Under the pieces are notes generated by a model, which was given only the letters and a program-made list of their open reading frames with translations, had not been told where the DNA came from and made no database searches. A program made the translations under genes and the position numbers. DNA of 64,000 nt from Spartinivicinus poritis. GTDB lineage: Bacteria; Pseudomonadota; Gammaproteobacteria; Pseudomonadales; Zooshikellaceae. The DNA is taken from positions 1 to 64,000 of the forward strand of contig NZ_JAPMOU010000006.1 in NCBI RefSeq assembly GCF_028858535.1, written 5' to 3'. This document shows positions 1-8,055 of the stretch, one piece after another (positions within the stretch are counted from its first letter, which is position 1; every line of letters starts with the position of its first letter).

Positions 1-1
1 T

Positions 2-166
2 TCAAATCCTCTCATAACAGTGGATTATACACATGATGCTGTATTATTGAACCTAGAAATGATTCGCGACTGGTATATATTAATAAAAAATGATTTAGAT
101 AGCCTTGTTGTAATGAGTTGTGTCTATTATTTTTTTGATAATTTTTTTGTACATCTCAATAATTAA
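2..166 (+). CDS. 3' end of an unidentified gene (partial)
   Basis: An open frame enters from the left edge and runs 54 codons to a TAA, overlapping the 3' end of the opposing ATP-grasp gene by about 70 bases. The visible part has a helical look, with an acidic stretch LLNLEMIRDWYILIKNDLDS followed by an aromatic, hydrophobic end (VVMSCVYYFFDNFF). I do not recognise a family and the start lies outside the window. Composition is compatible with coding, but chance cannot be excluded at this length. Confidence 0.3.
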   Translation, partial: SNPLITVDYTHDAVLLNLEMIRDWYILIKNDLDSLVVMSCVYYFFDNFFVHLNN

Positions 167-943
167 TTCTTCTCCATTAAATTGAATAAAGTGACTAAAT
201 TTAGGCCCTGAGTTCAATTCAACTAAAAAAAGATTGTTTGATGTATCTCTAATTATATCTACACCTACCATTTCAGCTGGAATATGCTGAAAAATTGGTT
301 CAACGAAAGTTTGCAGCTCTTTTAACAAGCAGTTATCAGTTATATGTTTTGAATATCCACCAGGTAAGTTCCAATAGCTAGCTTTAAAACCCTCTTGATC
401 AGTATATCGCTCGTAAGCTAAAACGAGTTCTCTTTTAAAAAAAATAGCTCTGTATTCTTGTTTGGTATTTATGAACTGTTGTGCTAAAGCCACATAATCG
501 TAATCTAGTGATTGTCTATTATAAATAATATGTAGTGCATTAATCAGTTCTTTTTTTAGTTGACAAAGAAAAACATTTTTGGATAATGCGCCTCTATTTC
601 TTTTGATTACCATGGGATATGAGAATTGGCTTTCAATTTTTTTAACTATTTTATCTAAACTGTTAAAACGCGTATATTGTGGGTATTCAGAAGCCTGTTG
701 ATAATCAATAAAACCAGTCGTTTTAGGCATATTGATGACACTTTTCAGTATGTGGTAAGTGTGCTCTTTATCTAAACAAATTTGAGCTACAGACTCTGAA
801 TTAAACGGAGTGCGGTTACTTTGAAATAAATAATTATTACTAAGCAACTGAACTCTAATCAAATTACCTTCTGGATCTAATAGACGGTATGGAATGTGTA
901 AGCTTTGTAAGGCTTTAGTAAGACAAACTAACTGGGGTAACAT
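95..943 (-). CDS. ATP-grasp (RimK-like) carboxylate-amine ligase
   Basis: A 282-residue protein with the hallmarks of the ATP-grasp fold. A central nucleotide-binding segment carries a lysine (PMVIKRNRGALSKNV, about residue 115), and the C-terminal metal-binding strand VELNSGPKFSHF (about residue 250) has the Glu and Asn that coordinate Mg-ATP. Such enzymes form amide or peptide bonds through an acyl-phosphate. The start ATG lies inside the 3' end of the upstream KamA-like gene (29-base overlap), so the two are probably translationally coupled. No signal peptide is present, so it is cytosolic. The substrate is unknown; a basic amino acid made by the neighbour is an inference. It lacks the ribosomal-modification context of true rimK. 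Confidence 0.8.
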   Translation of the reverse strand: MLPQLVCLTKALQSLHIPYRLLDPEGNLIRVQLLSNNYLFQSNRTPFNSESVAQICLDKEHTYHILKSVINMPKTTGFIDYQQASEYPQYTRFNSLDKIVKKIESQFSYPMVIKRNRGALSKNVFLCQLKKELINALHIIYNRQSLDYDYVALAQQFINTKQEYRAIFFKRELVLAYERYTDQEGFKASYWNLPGGYSKHITDNCLLKELQTFVEPIFQHIPAEMVGVDIIRDTSNNLFLVELNSGPKFSHFIQFNGEELIIEMYKKIIKKIIDTTHYNKAI

Positions 944-2285
944 CTATGTTATCCTTATTATTCACTGAATTTACTGTTGACTTTAAGAGTTCTGCTTCGA
1001 AAAAGAATACTTGCTTACCAAAAGCTGGTACTAAATCGGATAACCAGCAAGCTTTGTCGTTGTACTTTGCGTAAAATATTTTATTACACCACTCTGGATT
1101 GCGACTTTGAAGAAATTTTAACTGAATAACTTTTTCTCCAGCAATTTCCTCTATTCCTTCCACTGTGATTTTGCCAGGTGCTGCTGACATAGAGGGGCCT
1201 CTTACTGTTCGAGCGAGCCCAGATGTTTTTTGGTAAGCTTGCCTAAAAATTTCATAAGCTTTTACTAACGGTATTTCATAATAAGATTTAGGCCCAGTAT
1301 CACGCTCGACAAACATATAATAAGGAATCATTCCAAGCTTAACTTGAGTTTGCCACATTTGTTGCCAAATGTTGGGGTCATCATTTATTTTACGAAGTAA
1401 GGGGGATTGGCAACGAATACTTGTTCCGGTTGTTAAAATCCGCTGTACAGCTTCTTGAGTTGCTTCAGTCTCTAGTTCCCGCCAGTGATTAAAATGAGCC
1501 ATAAAAGCAAGATGCTTACCTGACTTATTTACTTTTTCAAAGATATACAGATACTGGTCAGCATCTTGATCAGTAATGAAACGATAGGGCCAAAATGATA
1601 ATACCTTGCTACCAATCCGTATATTTTGAATATGCTTATAATCATTACTAAGCAAAGGACTAATTAGTTTATCGAGATGGCGAGCAGACATTATCATGGG
1701 ATCACCACCAGTAATCAGTACATCAGTTATTTCTTTATGGTGCTTTAAATATTGAAAAAATAGCTGGCTTTGATCGGTAGCAAACTTAAGTTGCTTCTCA
1801 CCAATGAATTGAGGCCAACGAAAACAGAAAGTGCAGTAAGTAAAGCAGGTTTGCCCTGCTGTAGGAAAGATTAATGCGGTTTCTCTATACTTATGCTGAA
1901 GTCCAGGAACAGGTGTGCCAGCTAAAAGTGGTACATTATGGACTAATTGTTCTGCCGGATGGGGGTTTAGCTGAGCCCTGACTTTGTGAATAACACGCTT
2001 CAACTTATCAGGATAATTTGTTTGATGAATCGCGCTTGCAACTTGATTAAATTGCTTTTTTGATAAAAATTCATGTTGCATGAAGGCTAACTGAAACATT
2101 GGATCTTCGGGGATATTATTCCAGTCAATCAATTCGTTGATAACATAATTATTGGTACGAAACGGTAGTACATGGCTTATTACACGCATAGTATGCTTTT
2201 GATCATCACTAAGCGCTTGTAACTGGGGGATAGTTTCAAAATTGTTTATATTATAATACTTTAGCTGATAATTTTTCTTTGTCAT
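915..2285 (-). CDS. KamA-family radical SAM aminomutase-like protein
   Basis: A 456-residue protein of the lysine 2,3-aminomutase/EpmB family. The radical SAM iron-sulfur motif CFTYCTFC (CxxxCxxC) sits near residues 146-153, followed by FRWPQF and by the GGDPM segment near residue 195 that contacts SAM. A late lysine in the SAAPGKI segment, near residue 370, is placed like the PLP-binding lysine of aminomutases; that assignment is inferred from position. It is longer than EpmB and no efp or epmA gene is near, so EF-P modification is unlikely. Its 3' end overlaps the ATP-grasp gene, suggesting a two-gene operon making a modified, perhaps beta-amino-acid-containing, small molecule (inference). 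No clear Shine-Dalgarno was found before the ATG. Confidence 0.8.
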   Translation of the reverse strand: MTKKNYQLKYYNINNFETIPQLQALSDDQKHTMRVISHVLPFRTNNYVINELIDWNNIPEDPMFQLAFMQHEFLSKKQFNQVASAIHQTNYPDKLKRVIHKVRAQLNPHPAEQLVHNVPLLAGTPVPGLQHKYRETALIFPTAGQTCFTYCTFCFRWPQFIGEKQLKFATDQSQLFFQYLKHHKEITDVLITGGDPMIMSARHLDKLISPLLSNDYKHIQNIRIGSKVLSFWPYRFITDQDADQYLYIFEKVNKSGKHLAFMAHFNHWRELETEATQEAVQRILTTGTSIRCQSPLLRKINDDPNIWQQMWQTQVKLGMIPYYMFVERDTGPKSYYEIPLVKAYEIFRQAYQKTSGLARTVRGPSMSAAPGKITVEGIEEIAGEKVIQLKFLQSRNPEWCNKIFYAKYNDKACWLSDLVPAFGKQVFFFEAELLKSTVNSVNNKDNIDVTPVSLSY

Positions 2286-2551
2286 TCTTTTGTATATTGC
2301 CTATGTATTGCTTATTGTAAATTTATCAACTAGTACATAAGATATGCTTGATAGAAAGCAGCTTTTTGTAAAAAAACATAGGTGATCAATATACAGATTA
2401 GAAATGAATAAATAAAGAGTTGTAAATACTGACAACTATAAAGGGAGTCATTAGAGTGTTGATGACAGTCGGTATTTACTTCCTTGTAAATAAGGTTTCC
2501 TTTTATTCGTTTGTGCTTATTGTTTTTGATAAAATTGGCTAAGTAGTTCAT

Positions 2552-2880
2552 TTACTTGGGTTGGCTGAGTGCCAGTTGACAGCCCCACATGCCACCAACG
2601 GATAATCCTACAATAGCAAAATGTTCTAAGCCCAGTTCTTTAGTTAGTAACCAATAATCTTCAGCCATTTGAGCTATGGTGTAAGGCATATTTAGTGGAG
2701 TATCAGATAAACCATGTCCCCACAGATCAGGAACTATACAACGATAGTTTTTTGATAATACTTCAATTTGTGGTTTCCACATGTTTGAGTCCCACAAATA
2801 GCTGGCCCAAATAATATAGGAAAACCCGTACCATGGTCTTGATAGTGTATTTGTCGGCTGTTAATAGTGGCGTATGGCAT
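2552..2880 (-). pseudogene. Truncated, frameshifted alpha/beta hydrolase
   Basis: An ATG at 2880 preceded by a good AAGGAG begins MPYATINSRQIHYQDHG, the usual start of a small alpha/beta hydrolase. The frame is lost near 2800, where one base is missing: GGGCCAGC would read Gly-His-Ser as GGGCACAGC. The protein then continues one frame over as LWDSNMWKPQIEVL through DLWGHGLSD and the nucleophile elbow GLSVGG. It stops at LALSQPK, just after the elbow helix, so the catalytic Asp and His halves are gone. Just upstream (2861-2990, same strand) a remnant reads LANLQEAFQSLHSNW, perhaps the end of another lost gene. The whole unit looks like decay. Confidence 0.8.
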
Positions 2881-3228
2881 TACTCAGCTCCTTACACCAG
2901 TTGCTGTGAAGACTTTGAAAGGCTTCCTGTAAATTAGCTAGAAAAATGCTTGGGTTAACTCGGCATCAACGGTAGATGGCGATTTTAATGCAATGTTAGT
3001 TACTGGTAAGCAAGTAGTAGAGTATATAAAATGAAAGTAAATAGTTACTATATTTTCAAATGGCCAGATTTACTAAATGTTTGTAGGCAATAATATATAC
3101 ATAATTTGCCGTTATGCTTCTGATGTCAAACAGATGTTTAGAATGCTTTGCATCTAGATATATAAGTTAATTCAAAAGCTAAGTAAAAACATAGCTAATA
3201 ATAATTATTAAATGAAAGAGAAATGATA
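2881..3228. other. Gene-poor stretch upstream of the phosphodiesterase-like gene
   Basis: Apart from the possible coding remnant at its left edge (about 2881-2990, minus strand), this AT-rich stretch holds no recognisable gene. No clear PHO box or sigma-70 promoter stands out before the gene starting at 3229. Confidence 0.5.
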
Positions 3229-4587
3229 ATGAATAAAAGAGAAAAAATAAGGTATTGGGGGTTAATAACACTATTGTTTTTCATCAGCTCTAGCTTGGGA
3301 GCATCAGAAAAGGTATTGCTGGTAGGTATTGATGGTGTCCAATATGAACGTATTTTAGCCCTCAATACACCTGCATTTGATCGTTTAAATTTAATTAAGG
3401 CATATGCTGGTGGCGTGCAATGGCATAAAACACAGCAAAGAACTGTCAGCGGACCTGGATGGTCTACAATAATGACTGGTGTATGGAAGAATAAACATAA
3501 TATATCGAGTAATACTGATGGTGCTGCAAATAATAATTGGCCGAGTATTTATCGGCATATTTATAATGCGAATCCACAAGCAAAAATATATGGGTATAGT
3601 ACATGGGGGCCAATTCATACACAATTTTTTGCGAGAGATATGGATATTCTAACTGCTCATGCTGAAGGCGGAAGTGATGATGATAATGTAAATAGAACAC
3701 TGAGAGTGCTTGAAAATGAGTTCCCTGATTTTATTTTTTTGCACTTAGATGAGCCTGATGCTGCTGGACATAGTCATGGGCATGGCCAAGCGTATGATGA
3801 CTCAATTGTTCGTTCTGATCAAAGACTGGGCTTGTTGCTTGATGCAGTAGCATTTAGAGAACAACAGTTTGGTGAAAACTGGTTAGTATTGGTAACTACT
3901 GATCATGGCCGTAATTCAGCAGGGAAAGGACATGGAGGGCAAACAAAGAAAGAAAAGACAATATTTATAGCAAGTAATAAGCCACTACATTACCAATATA
4001 AAAACTATACAGCTGTACCCAATAATAGTTTTGATGGTCTTTATAAAGAGCCTGCCCAAACATATATTGTGCCCACAATTTTAAACTTTTTAGGAATAAT
4101 GAGCGGTGATCATTGGGGATTAGATGGTTTACCACTCATAGGGCCCATTGAGGCAAAATCAATCTATGTCAACATTGGTGGTAAGCAATGTGGTCTTGAG
4201 TGGGATGCAAATGCAGGTACTCCAATCACTATTAGTAGAAATGAGCATGTAGCAAAGTTTGACTGCGAAGGTAATGCAGATCCAGTGTTTATTAGAGGGG
4301 ATAAAATTTATACTAACATTCATGGCTCTGGTTGTGGTTTACAATGGGATGTTGATAAAGGCACACCATTAACCTTGGAAGAAAATGAGCATGTAGCAAA
4401 GTTTGACTGTGCTGGGTATGCTGATCCAATGAATATAAGTGGTAGTGAAATTTCAGTTACTATTAATGATCAAATCTGTGGCTTCCAGTGGGATGCTGAT
4501 GCAGGCACACCAGTTACTTTAGGTAGTAATGAGCATGTAGCTAAATTTGATTGTGTGGGCAGTGCTGACCCTATTATGGTTAAGTAG
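3229..4587 (+). CDS. Secreted alkaline-phosphatase-superfamily phosphodiesterase-like protein with three Cys repeats
   Basis: A predicted exported enzyme of about 452 residues. The N terminus is a signal peptide (hydrophobic LITLLFFISSSLGA). The catalytic domain has the family's metal and nucleophile motifs in order: GIDG near the start, GPGWSTIMTG with the candidate nucleophile Ser/Thr, LDEPDAAGHSHG, and TTDHGRNSAGKGHGG. This fits type I phosphodiesterase/nucleotide pyrophosphatase relatives. After about residue 310 come three tandem repeats of about 47 residues, each with CG(L/F)xWD, a GTPxT turn and NEHVAKFDC, so two cysteines each. I do not recognise the repeat; a binding or surface module is an inference. 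The ATG at 3229 is preferred over the one at 3223 because GAAAGAG lies 8 bases before it. Confidence 0.8.
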   Translation: MNKREKIRYWGLITLLFFISSSLGASEKVLLVGIDGVQYERILALNTPAFDRLNLIKAYAGGVQWHKTQQRTVSGPGWSTIMTGVWKNKHNISSNTDGAANNNWPSIYRHIYNANPQAKIYGYSTWGPIHTQFFARDMDILTAHAEGGSDDDNVNRTLRVLENEFPDFIFLHLDEPDAAGHSHGHGQAYDDSIVRSDQRLGLLLDAVAFREQQFGENWLVLVTTDHGRNSAGKGHGGQTKKEKTIFIASNKPLHYQYKNYTAVPNNSFDGLYKEPAQTYIVPTILNFLGIMSGDHWGLDGLPLIGPIEAKSIYVNIGGKQCGLEWDANAGTPITISRNEHVAKFDCEGNADPVFIRGDKIYTNIHGSGCGLQWDVDKGTPLTLEENEHVAKFDCAGYADPMNISGSEISVTINDQICGFQWDADAGTPVTLGSNEHVAKFDCVGSADPIMVK

Positions 4588-4597
4588 TAAGCGTAGG

Positions 4598-4624
4598 AGT
4601 AAGTCTGCTATGGTAAGACTTACT
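4598..4624 (+). terminator. Hairpin after the phosphodiesterase-like gene
   Basis: AGTAAGTCT and AGACTTACT form a perfect 9-bp stem around a 9-base loop, 11 bases past the stop codon. The following T-rich run is short, so efficient intrinsic termination is plausible but not certain. Confidence 0.5.
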
Positions 4625-4761
4625 TCTTAAGTATTACCTGTAAAGAATCTTTAGGGGGGCTCTAATCAAATTTCAATAAAACTGATGTTTTTAAGCTATT
4701 CTTTGGGCAAGTATTTAGTCTCTATTAATATTAAGAAGCTTCTTGAGTTGTGTAAATTAGC

Positions 4762-5709
4762 ATGAAGATTATTTTTTTTCTGCTGATGTATCTAATAGCA
4801 AGTACAGGTTTTGCTGCGAATAAAGATGATAAGAGCCAGGCAATAACAATAGCTTTAAATGATTGGGCAAGCCAGATTGTGTTGTCTTATGTTGTGGGTA
4901 ATATTTTAAGCAAACAAGGGTATCAGGTTTTATATCGACATATTAGTGTAGCTCAACAGTGGGGGGCATTACGTTTAGGCCAGATTGATCTTCAAATTGA
5001 AGTTTGGGAAGGCTCAATGGCTAAGGATTTCAAGCGAATGATTGAAAATGGTGCCATTGTTGATGCAGGCATACATGATGCTAAAACCCGTGAAGAATGG
5101 TGGTACCCAGAATATGTAGCAGACTATTGTCCAGGGCTGCCTGACTGGCGAGTATTAAATAAGTGTGTTCATTTATTTACTATGGAACACTCTGGTAATA
5201 AAGGGGTATATATAAGCGGACCTTGGGATAGGCAGGAAGGGAAACGCATTCGTGCGTTAAAATTAAATTTTTTATTAAAGCGCATTGGTGGTGAAGCAAT
5301 TAAACCAACAATTTTATTGGCTATTAAGAAAAAAACTCCATTACTTGTGTTTAATTGGACTCCTAATTGGGTTGAAAATCGTATTAAAGGTAGTTTTGTT
5401 GAGTTTCCTGTTTATGAGCCAGAGTGTATAACAAATCCTAAGTGGGGGCCTAATCCTATGAAGACAATGGATTGTGGAAACCCGGTTAATGGCTGGCTAA
5501 AAAAAGCTGTGTCAACTAATGTACAAAATATATGGCCTTGTGCTTATAAATTCATTCGTAATATTAACTTTAATAATGAAATGATTTCTGAGGCTGCTGC
5601 TCTTTATGAGTATGATAGGCTTTCCTATAATAATGCAGCAGTTCGTTGGCAAGTAAAATATAAAGACATATGGATAGTTTGGTTTCCAAAAGAGTGCTAT
5701 GGAAGTTAG
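4762..5709 (+). CDS. Glycine betaine/choline-type ABC substrate-binding protein (OpuAC/ProX-like)
   Basis: A 315-residue periplasmic binding protein. It starts with a signal peptide (IIFFLLMYLIASTGFA, cleavage likely before the next Ala). The mature part begins ITIALNDWASQIVLSYVVG, a typical opening of the OpuAC family. The segments LGQIDLQIEVWEG and ISGPWDRQEGKRIRALKL also fit, and Trp-rich positions (EEWWYPEY, NWTPNWV) would supply the aromatic cage for a quaternary amine. No ATPase or permease gene lies next to it, so it must work with a transporter encoded elsewhere or in sensing. The ligand (betaine, choline or similar) is inferred from the family. Confidence 0.8.
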   Translation: MKIIFFLLMYLIASTGFAANKDDKSQAITIALNDWASQIVLSYVVGNILSKQGYQVLYRHISVAQQWGALRLGQIDLQIEVWEGSMAKDFKRMIENGAIVDAGIHDAKTREEWWYPEYVADYCPGLPDWRVLNKCVHLFTMEHSGNKGVYISGPWDRQEGKRIRALKLNFLLKRIGGEAIKPTILLAIKKKTPLLVFNWTPNWVENRIKGSFVEFPVYEPECITNPKWGPNPMKTMDCGNPVNGWLKKAVSTNVQNIWPCAYKFIRNINFNNEMISEAAALYEYDRLSYNNAAVRWQVKYKDIWIVWFPKECYGS

Positions 5710-5723
5710 AAGTAACGTTAGTT

Positions 5724-6446
5724 TTAGTTATTTCTTAATTTTAATAGATACTGAATAATAGCATTAATCTCAGTTTCAGTTAACTCCTTACCCCAAGGTG
5801 GCATATGCTTAGAGCGGTTCATCGCTGCTCCACCTTTTGTAATAATTTGTTGTAAATAAACTAGACTAGCAGTACTTTTGGTTAGATTATAAGGAGGAGG
5901 GTTACGAATAACTTTAGCTAGTCGGCCATTGCCCTCGCCGTAGCGACCATGGCACATACTACATCGGGTTACAAAGAGCTTTTGCCCGGCATACTTGGCC
6001 ATAGGGGCTGTTTTTGTAGCGTTACTTATATATTCATAGGCTTTATCAGGAAAAAAATACAAAAATTGGGTAAATTGGGTAACGGTTTCTAACTCATTCC
6101 AGGTAAGCTCATCTTTCCATGGTGGCATGTAATCGCTAATGCCCTCAATAATACTTCCCTCTGCGATCAGTTGACGCAGTTTTGATAAGTCACTAGGATC
6201 TTTAATAAATTTTTTTTTGAATAGATTGGTAGAGGGATATTTAGCAACGATAATGGGCAACAGTCCTTCACCCATACCATGATCACCGTGGCAAAGAACG
6301 CAGCGCTGTTGAAAAATTTTTGCACCTAATTGTAATTGCTGCTCATTAGCTGGTTTGCCAGTCACTGAGCAAGTAATTGCTAAGGCTAGTATTAAAATAT
6401 ATAGGTTATAGTTTTTAGTGACTAGCATAAGCATTAACTTAATCAC
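5724..6446 (-). CDS. Dihaem cytochrome c
   Basis: A 240-residue protein with an N-terminal hydrophobic export segment (LYILILALAITCSVTG) and two cytochrome c haem motifs, CVLCH near residue 49 and CSMCH near residue 162. Each sits in a repeated module (CxxCHGxxGxGxG, then MPPWxxELT), as in cytochrome c4-like or tandem class I cytochromes. The Met of MPPW is the probable sixth haem ligand. The GTG start overlaps the stop codon of the upstream cupredoxin gene (GTGA); an ATG at 6434 is an alternative. As third gene of the peroxidase-cupredoxin operon it probably carries electrons to or from the dihaem enzyme. Confidence 0.9.
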   Translation of the reverse strand: MIKLMLMLVTKNYNLYILILALAITCSVTGKPANEQQLQLGAKIFQQRCVLCHGDHGMGEGLLPIIVAKYPSTNLFKKKFIKDPSDLSKLRQLIAEGSIIEGISDYMPPWKDELTWNELETVTQFTQFLYFFPDKAYEYISNATKTAPMAKYAGQKLFVTRCSMCHGRYGEGNGRLAKVIRNPPPYNLTKSTASLVYLQQIITKGGAAMNRSKHMPPWGKELTETEINAIIQYLLKLRNN

Positions 6447-6778
6447 TCTTCAACTATAATTTTCATGTTCATGCTTGGATGGATAGCACATTCTACCTCA
6501 ATGACTCCAGGTTGCTTAACTTTAATTGACCTGAACTCCCCCTGTGGGTATGAGCCAAGATCAAAAAACATGGTATCAGATAAGCTAAAAATATTATGGA
6601 AAAATGGATCTTGGTTAGTAAAGCGAATTTCATCCCCTACTTTTACCCTAAGCTCATTAGTACTAAACTCTTTATTTTTCTGATCAACAATGTGTACATC
6701 GGCAGTAAGTAGCAGTGGATAAATAAGTGCTATAGAAAAGCAAGCCAGTTTATATACTTTCATTTTCAGTTTATACAT
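6443..6778 (-). CDS. Cupredoxin (plastocyanin-like) copper protein
   Basis: A 111-residue small exported protein. After a signal peptide (LACFSIALIYPLLLTADV) the mature domain carries candidate type 1 copper ligands: His in FFHNIF, then Cys, His and Met in CAIHPSM, giving H...C-x2-H-x2-M spacing. The EIRFTNQDPFFHNIFS segment resembles methylamine-utilisation-type cupredoxins often found beside MauG/peroxidase genes. The gene begins immediately after the peroxidase stop codon (TAGATG), and an internal ATG five codons later is an alternative start. A role as periplasmic one-electron carrier for the neighbouring dihaem proteins is inferred. Confidence 0.85.
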   Translation of the reverse strand: MYKLKMKVYKLACFSIALIYPLLLTADVHIVDQKNKEFSTNELRVKVGDEIRFTNQDPFFHNIFSLSDTMFFDLGSYPQGEFRSIKVKQPGVIEVECAIHPSMNMKIIVEE

Positions 6779-7849
6779 CTAAGGTAAAATGGGAACGGGG
6801 TAACTATCTGTTGTTGTGGTTAGTGCCTCCAAGAACAATTTTAGCTGTTTTTTTTCAATCTTGGATAATGATAACTTTTTCATTTCTGGGTCTATGTTGG
6901 TAGTTACTTCTCCACCTTGGGTGTAGTGATCTATCACATCAGTTAAAGTCGCGGCTGATCCATCATGAAAATAAGGGGCTGTTAGTCCAATTCCTCTAAG
7001 AGGTGGAGTCTTGAAAGCGCCTTTTGAAATTTTAATGGGTTTAATGTTGTAACGACCTAAATCTGGATTGGAGGAAGCAAAAGACTTTAAGCCAATATTA
7101 TGAAATCCATCATCAGTAAAGTTAGGAGGATGATGGCAGCTTGCACAATTACCTTTAGTCTTATTTATAAAAACCTGAAATCCAGCTACCTGATCAGCAG
7201 ACATAGCAGCAGATTCACCTGCAATCCAGCGATCAAAAGGGGTGTTCTTACTAATAATCGTACGCTCAAATTGAGCTATGGCGGCAGCTAGAGTCTCTTT
7301 GTTGATATGTTTACCTGGAAAAGCTTTTGCAAACAATCTTCTGTATGTAGAGTTTTGGCTAAGAAAAATAAGTAGCTTTTCATAGTCTGCATTCATTTCA
7401 TGCTCTGCCCCCATCACGCCCAAAACTTGGCTTTCAAGGTTTGATTGGCGTCCATCCCACATAAAAATTTTGTTATAAGCTACGTTGATAAGAGAGGGGG
7501 TTGCTCGATTTAAACTTATTCCTTGTTGGCCAATCGCTGTTTTCAATCCATCACTCCAACCTAATGATGGATTGTGACAGGTGGAGCAAGCAAAATTGCC
7601 GTTGGCACTTAATCTAGGATCAAAAAATAACAGCTTGCCTAGCTGTAACTGTTCTACTGCATTAGCTGCTGTCGTTATAGGGGGGACTGGTAATAGCCAT
7701 TGTTGTAAAGAGGGATGGCCAGGTTCGAAGTAAGTAATAGAGTCACTGTCTTCACTGGCATATAGCACAGAAATTAATTCTGGTAACAGTAGTAAAGTTA
7801 ATAAGAATGGCTGTAAAAATAAGCCTTTTAAATATATGCCTGAAGCCAT
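6779..7849 (-). CDS. Dihaem cytochrome c peroxidase / MauG-family protein
   Basis: A 356-residue exported protein with two haem-binding motifs, CSTCH (about residue 88) and CASCH (about residue 236), at the spacing of bacterial dihaem peroxidases. Other family landmarks are FFDPRLSANGNFAC, RATPSLINVAYN, the MWDGR motif, GNCASCHHPPNFTDDGFHNIG and TPPLRGIGLTAPYFHDGS. It would reduce peroxide, or act as a MauG-like oxidase, in the periplasm. It heads an operon with the cupredoxin and dihaem cytochrome c, its likely electron partners. A histidine-kinase-like gene is divergent, with about 200 bases between them. No methylamine dehydrogenase genes are near, so a mau role is not supported. Confidence 0.88.
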   Translation of the reverse strand: MASGIYLKGLFLQPFLLTLLLLPELISVLYASEDSDSITYFEPGHPSLQQWLLPVPPITTAANAVEQLQLGKLLFFDPRLSANGNFACSTCHNPSLGWSDGLKTAIGQQGISLNRATPSLINVAYNKIFMWDGRQSNLESQVLGVMGAEHEMNADYEKLLIFLSQNSTYRRLFAKAFPGKHINKETLAAAIAQFERTIISKNTPFDRWIAGESAAMSADQVAGFQVFINKTKGNCASCHHPPNFTDDGFHNIGLKSFASSNPDLGRYNIKPIKISKGAFKTPPLRGIGLTAPYFHDGSAATLTDVIDHYTQGGEVTTNIDPEMKKLSLSKIEKKQLKLFLEALTTTTDSYPVPILP

Positions 7850-7987
7850 AGTATAATAGCCTAAAATTTTAGAGTATAGGCATCAGTTCTATAATACTAG
7901 CTATGAATAAATGAAATGCAACGTTAAGGCGTATAGCTATAGGATAGACCTACACTAGCTATCAGCTACAATAACATCTATAAAGGC

Positions 7988-8013
7988 TATTGTAATGACG
8001 CTTTATTACAATA
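7988..8013. promoter_or_regulatory. Inverted repeat in the peroxidase/kinase divergent intergenic region
   Basis: TATTGTAAT and ATTACAATA form a perfect 9-bp inverted repeat with an 8-base spacer, 42 bases before the kinase ATG and about 140 bases before the peroxidase start. The symmetry and spacing suit a dimeric regulator, but no known consensus is recognised. Confidence 0.35.
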
Positions 8014-8055
8014 CCTGATATACGAAAAATAGTATATATCAAAAGAATCAACTAA

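Noticed and set aside
1-25. TTCAAATCCTCTCATAACAG resembles the T-loop and 3' end of a tRNA
   Set aside because: The T-stem cannot be checked because the sequence starts here, no CCA follows, and an open protein frame runs through it.
2330-2551. 73-residue minus-strand frame directly after the hydrolase remnant
   Set aside because: Low-complexity, no ribosome-binding site and no family resemblance; probably chance next to a deletion junction.
6465-6683. Plus-strand frame opposite the cupredoxin gene
   Set aside because: Antisense shadow of a well-supported copper protein with signal peptide and ligands on the minus strand.
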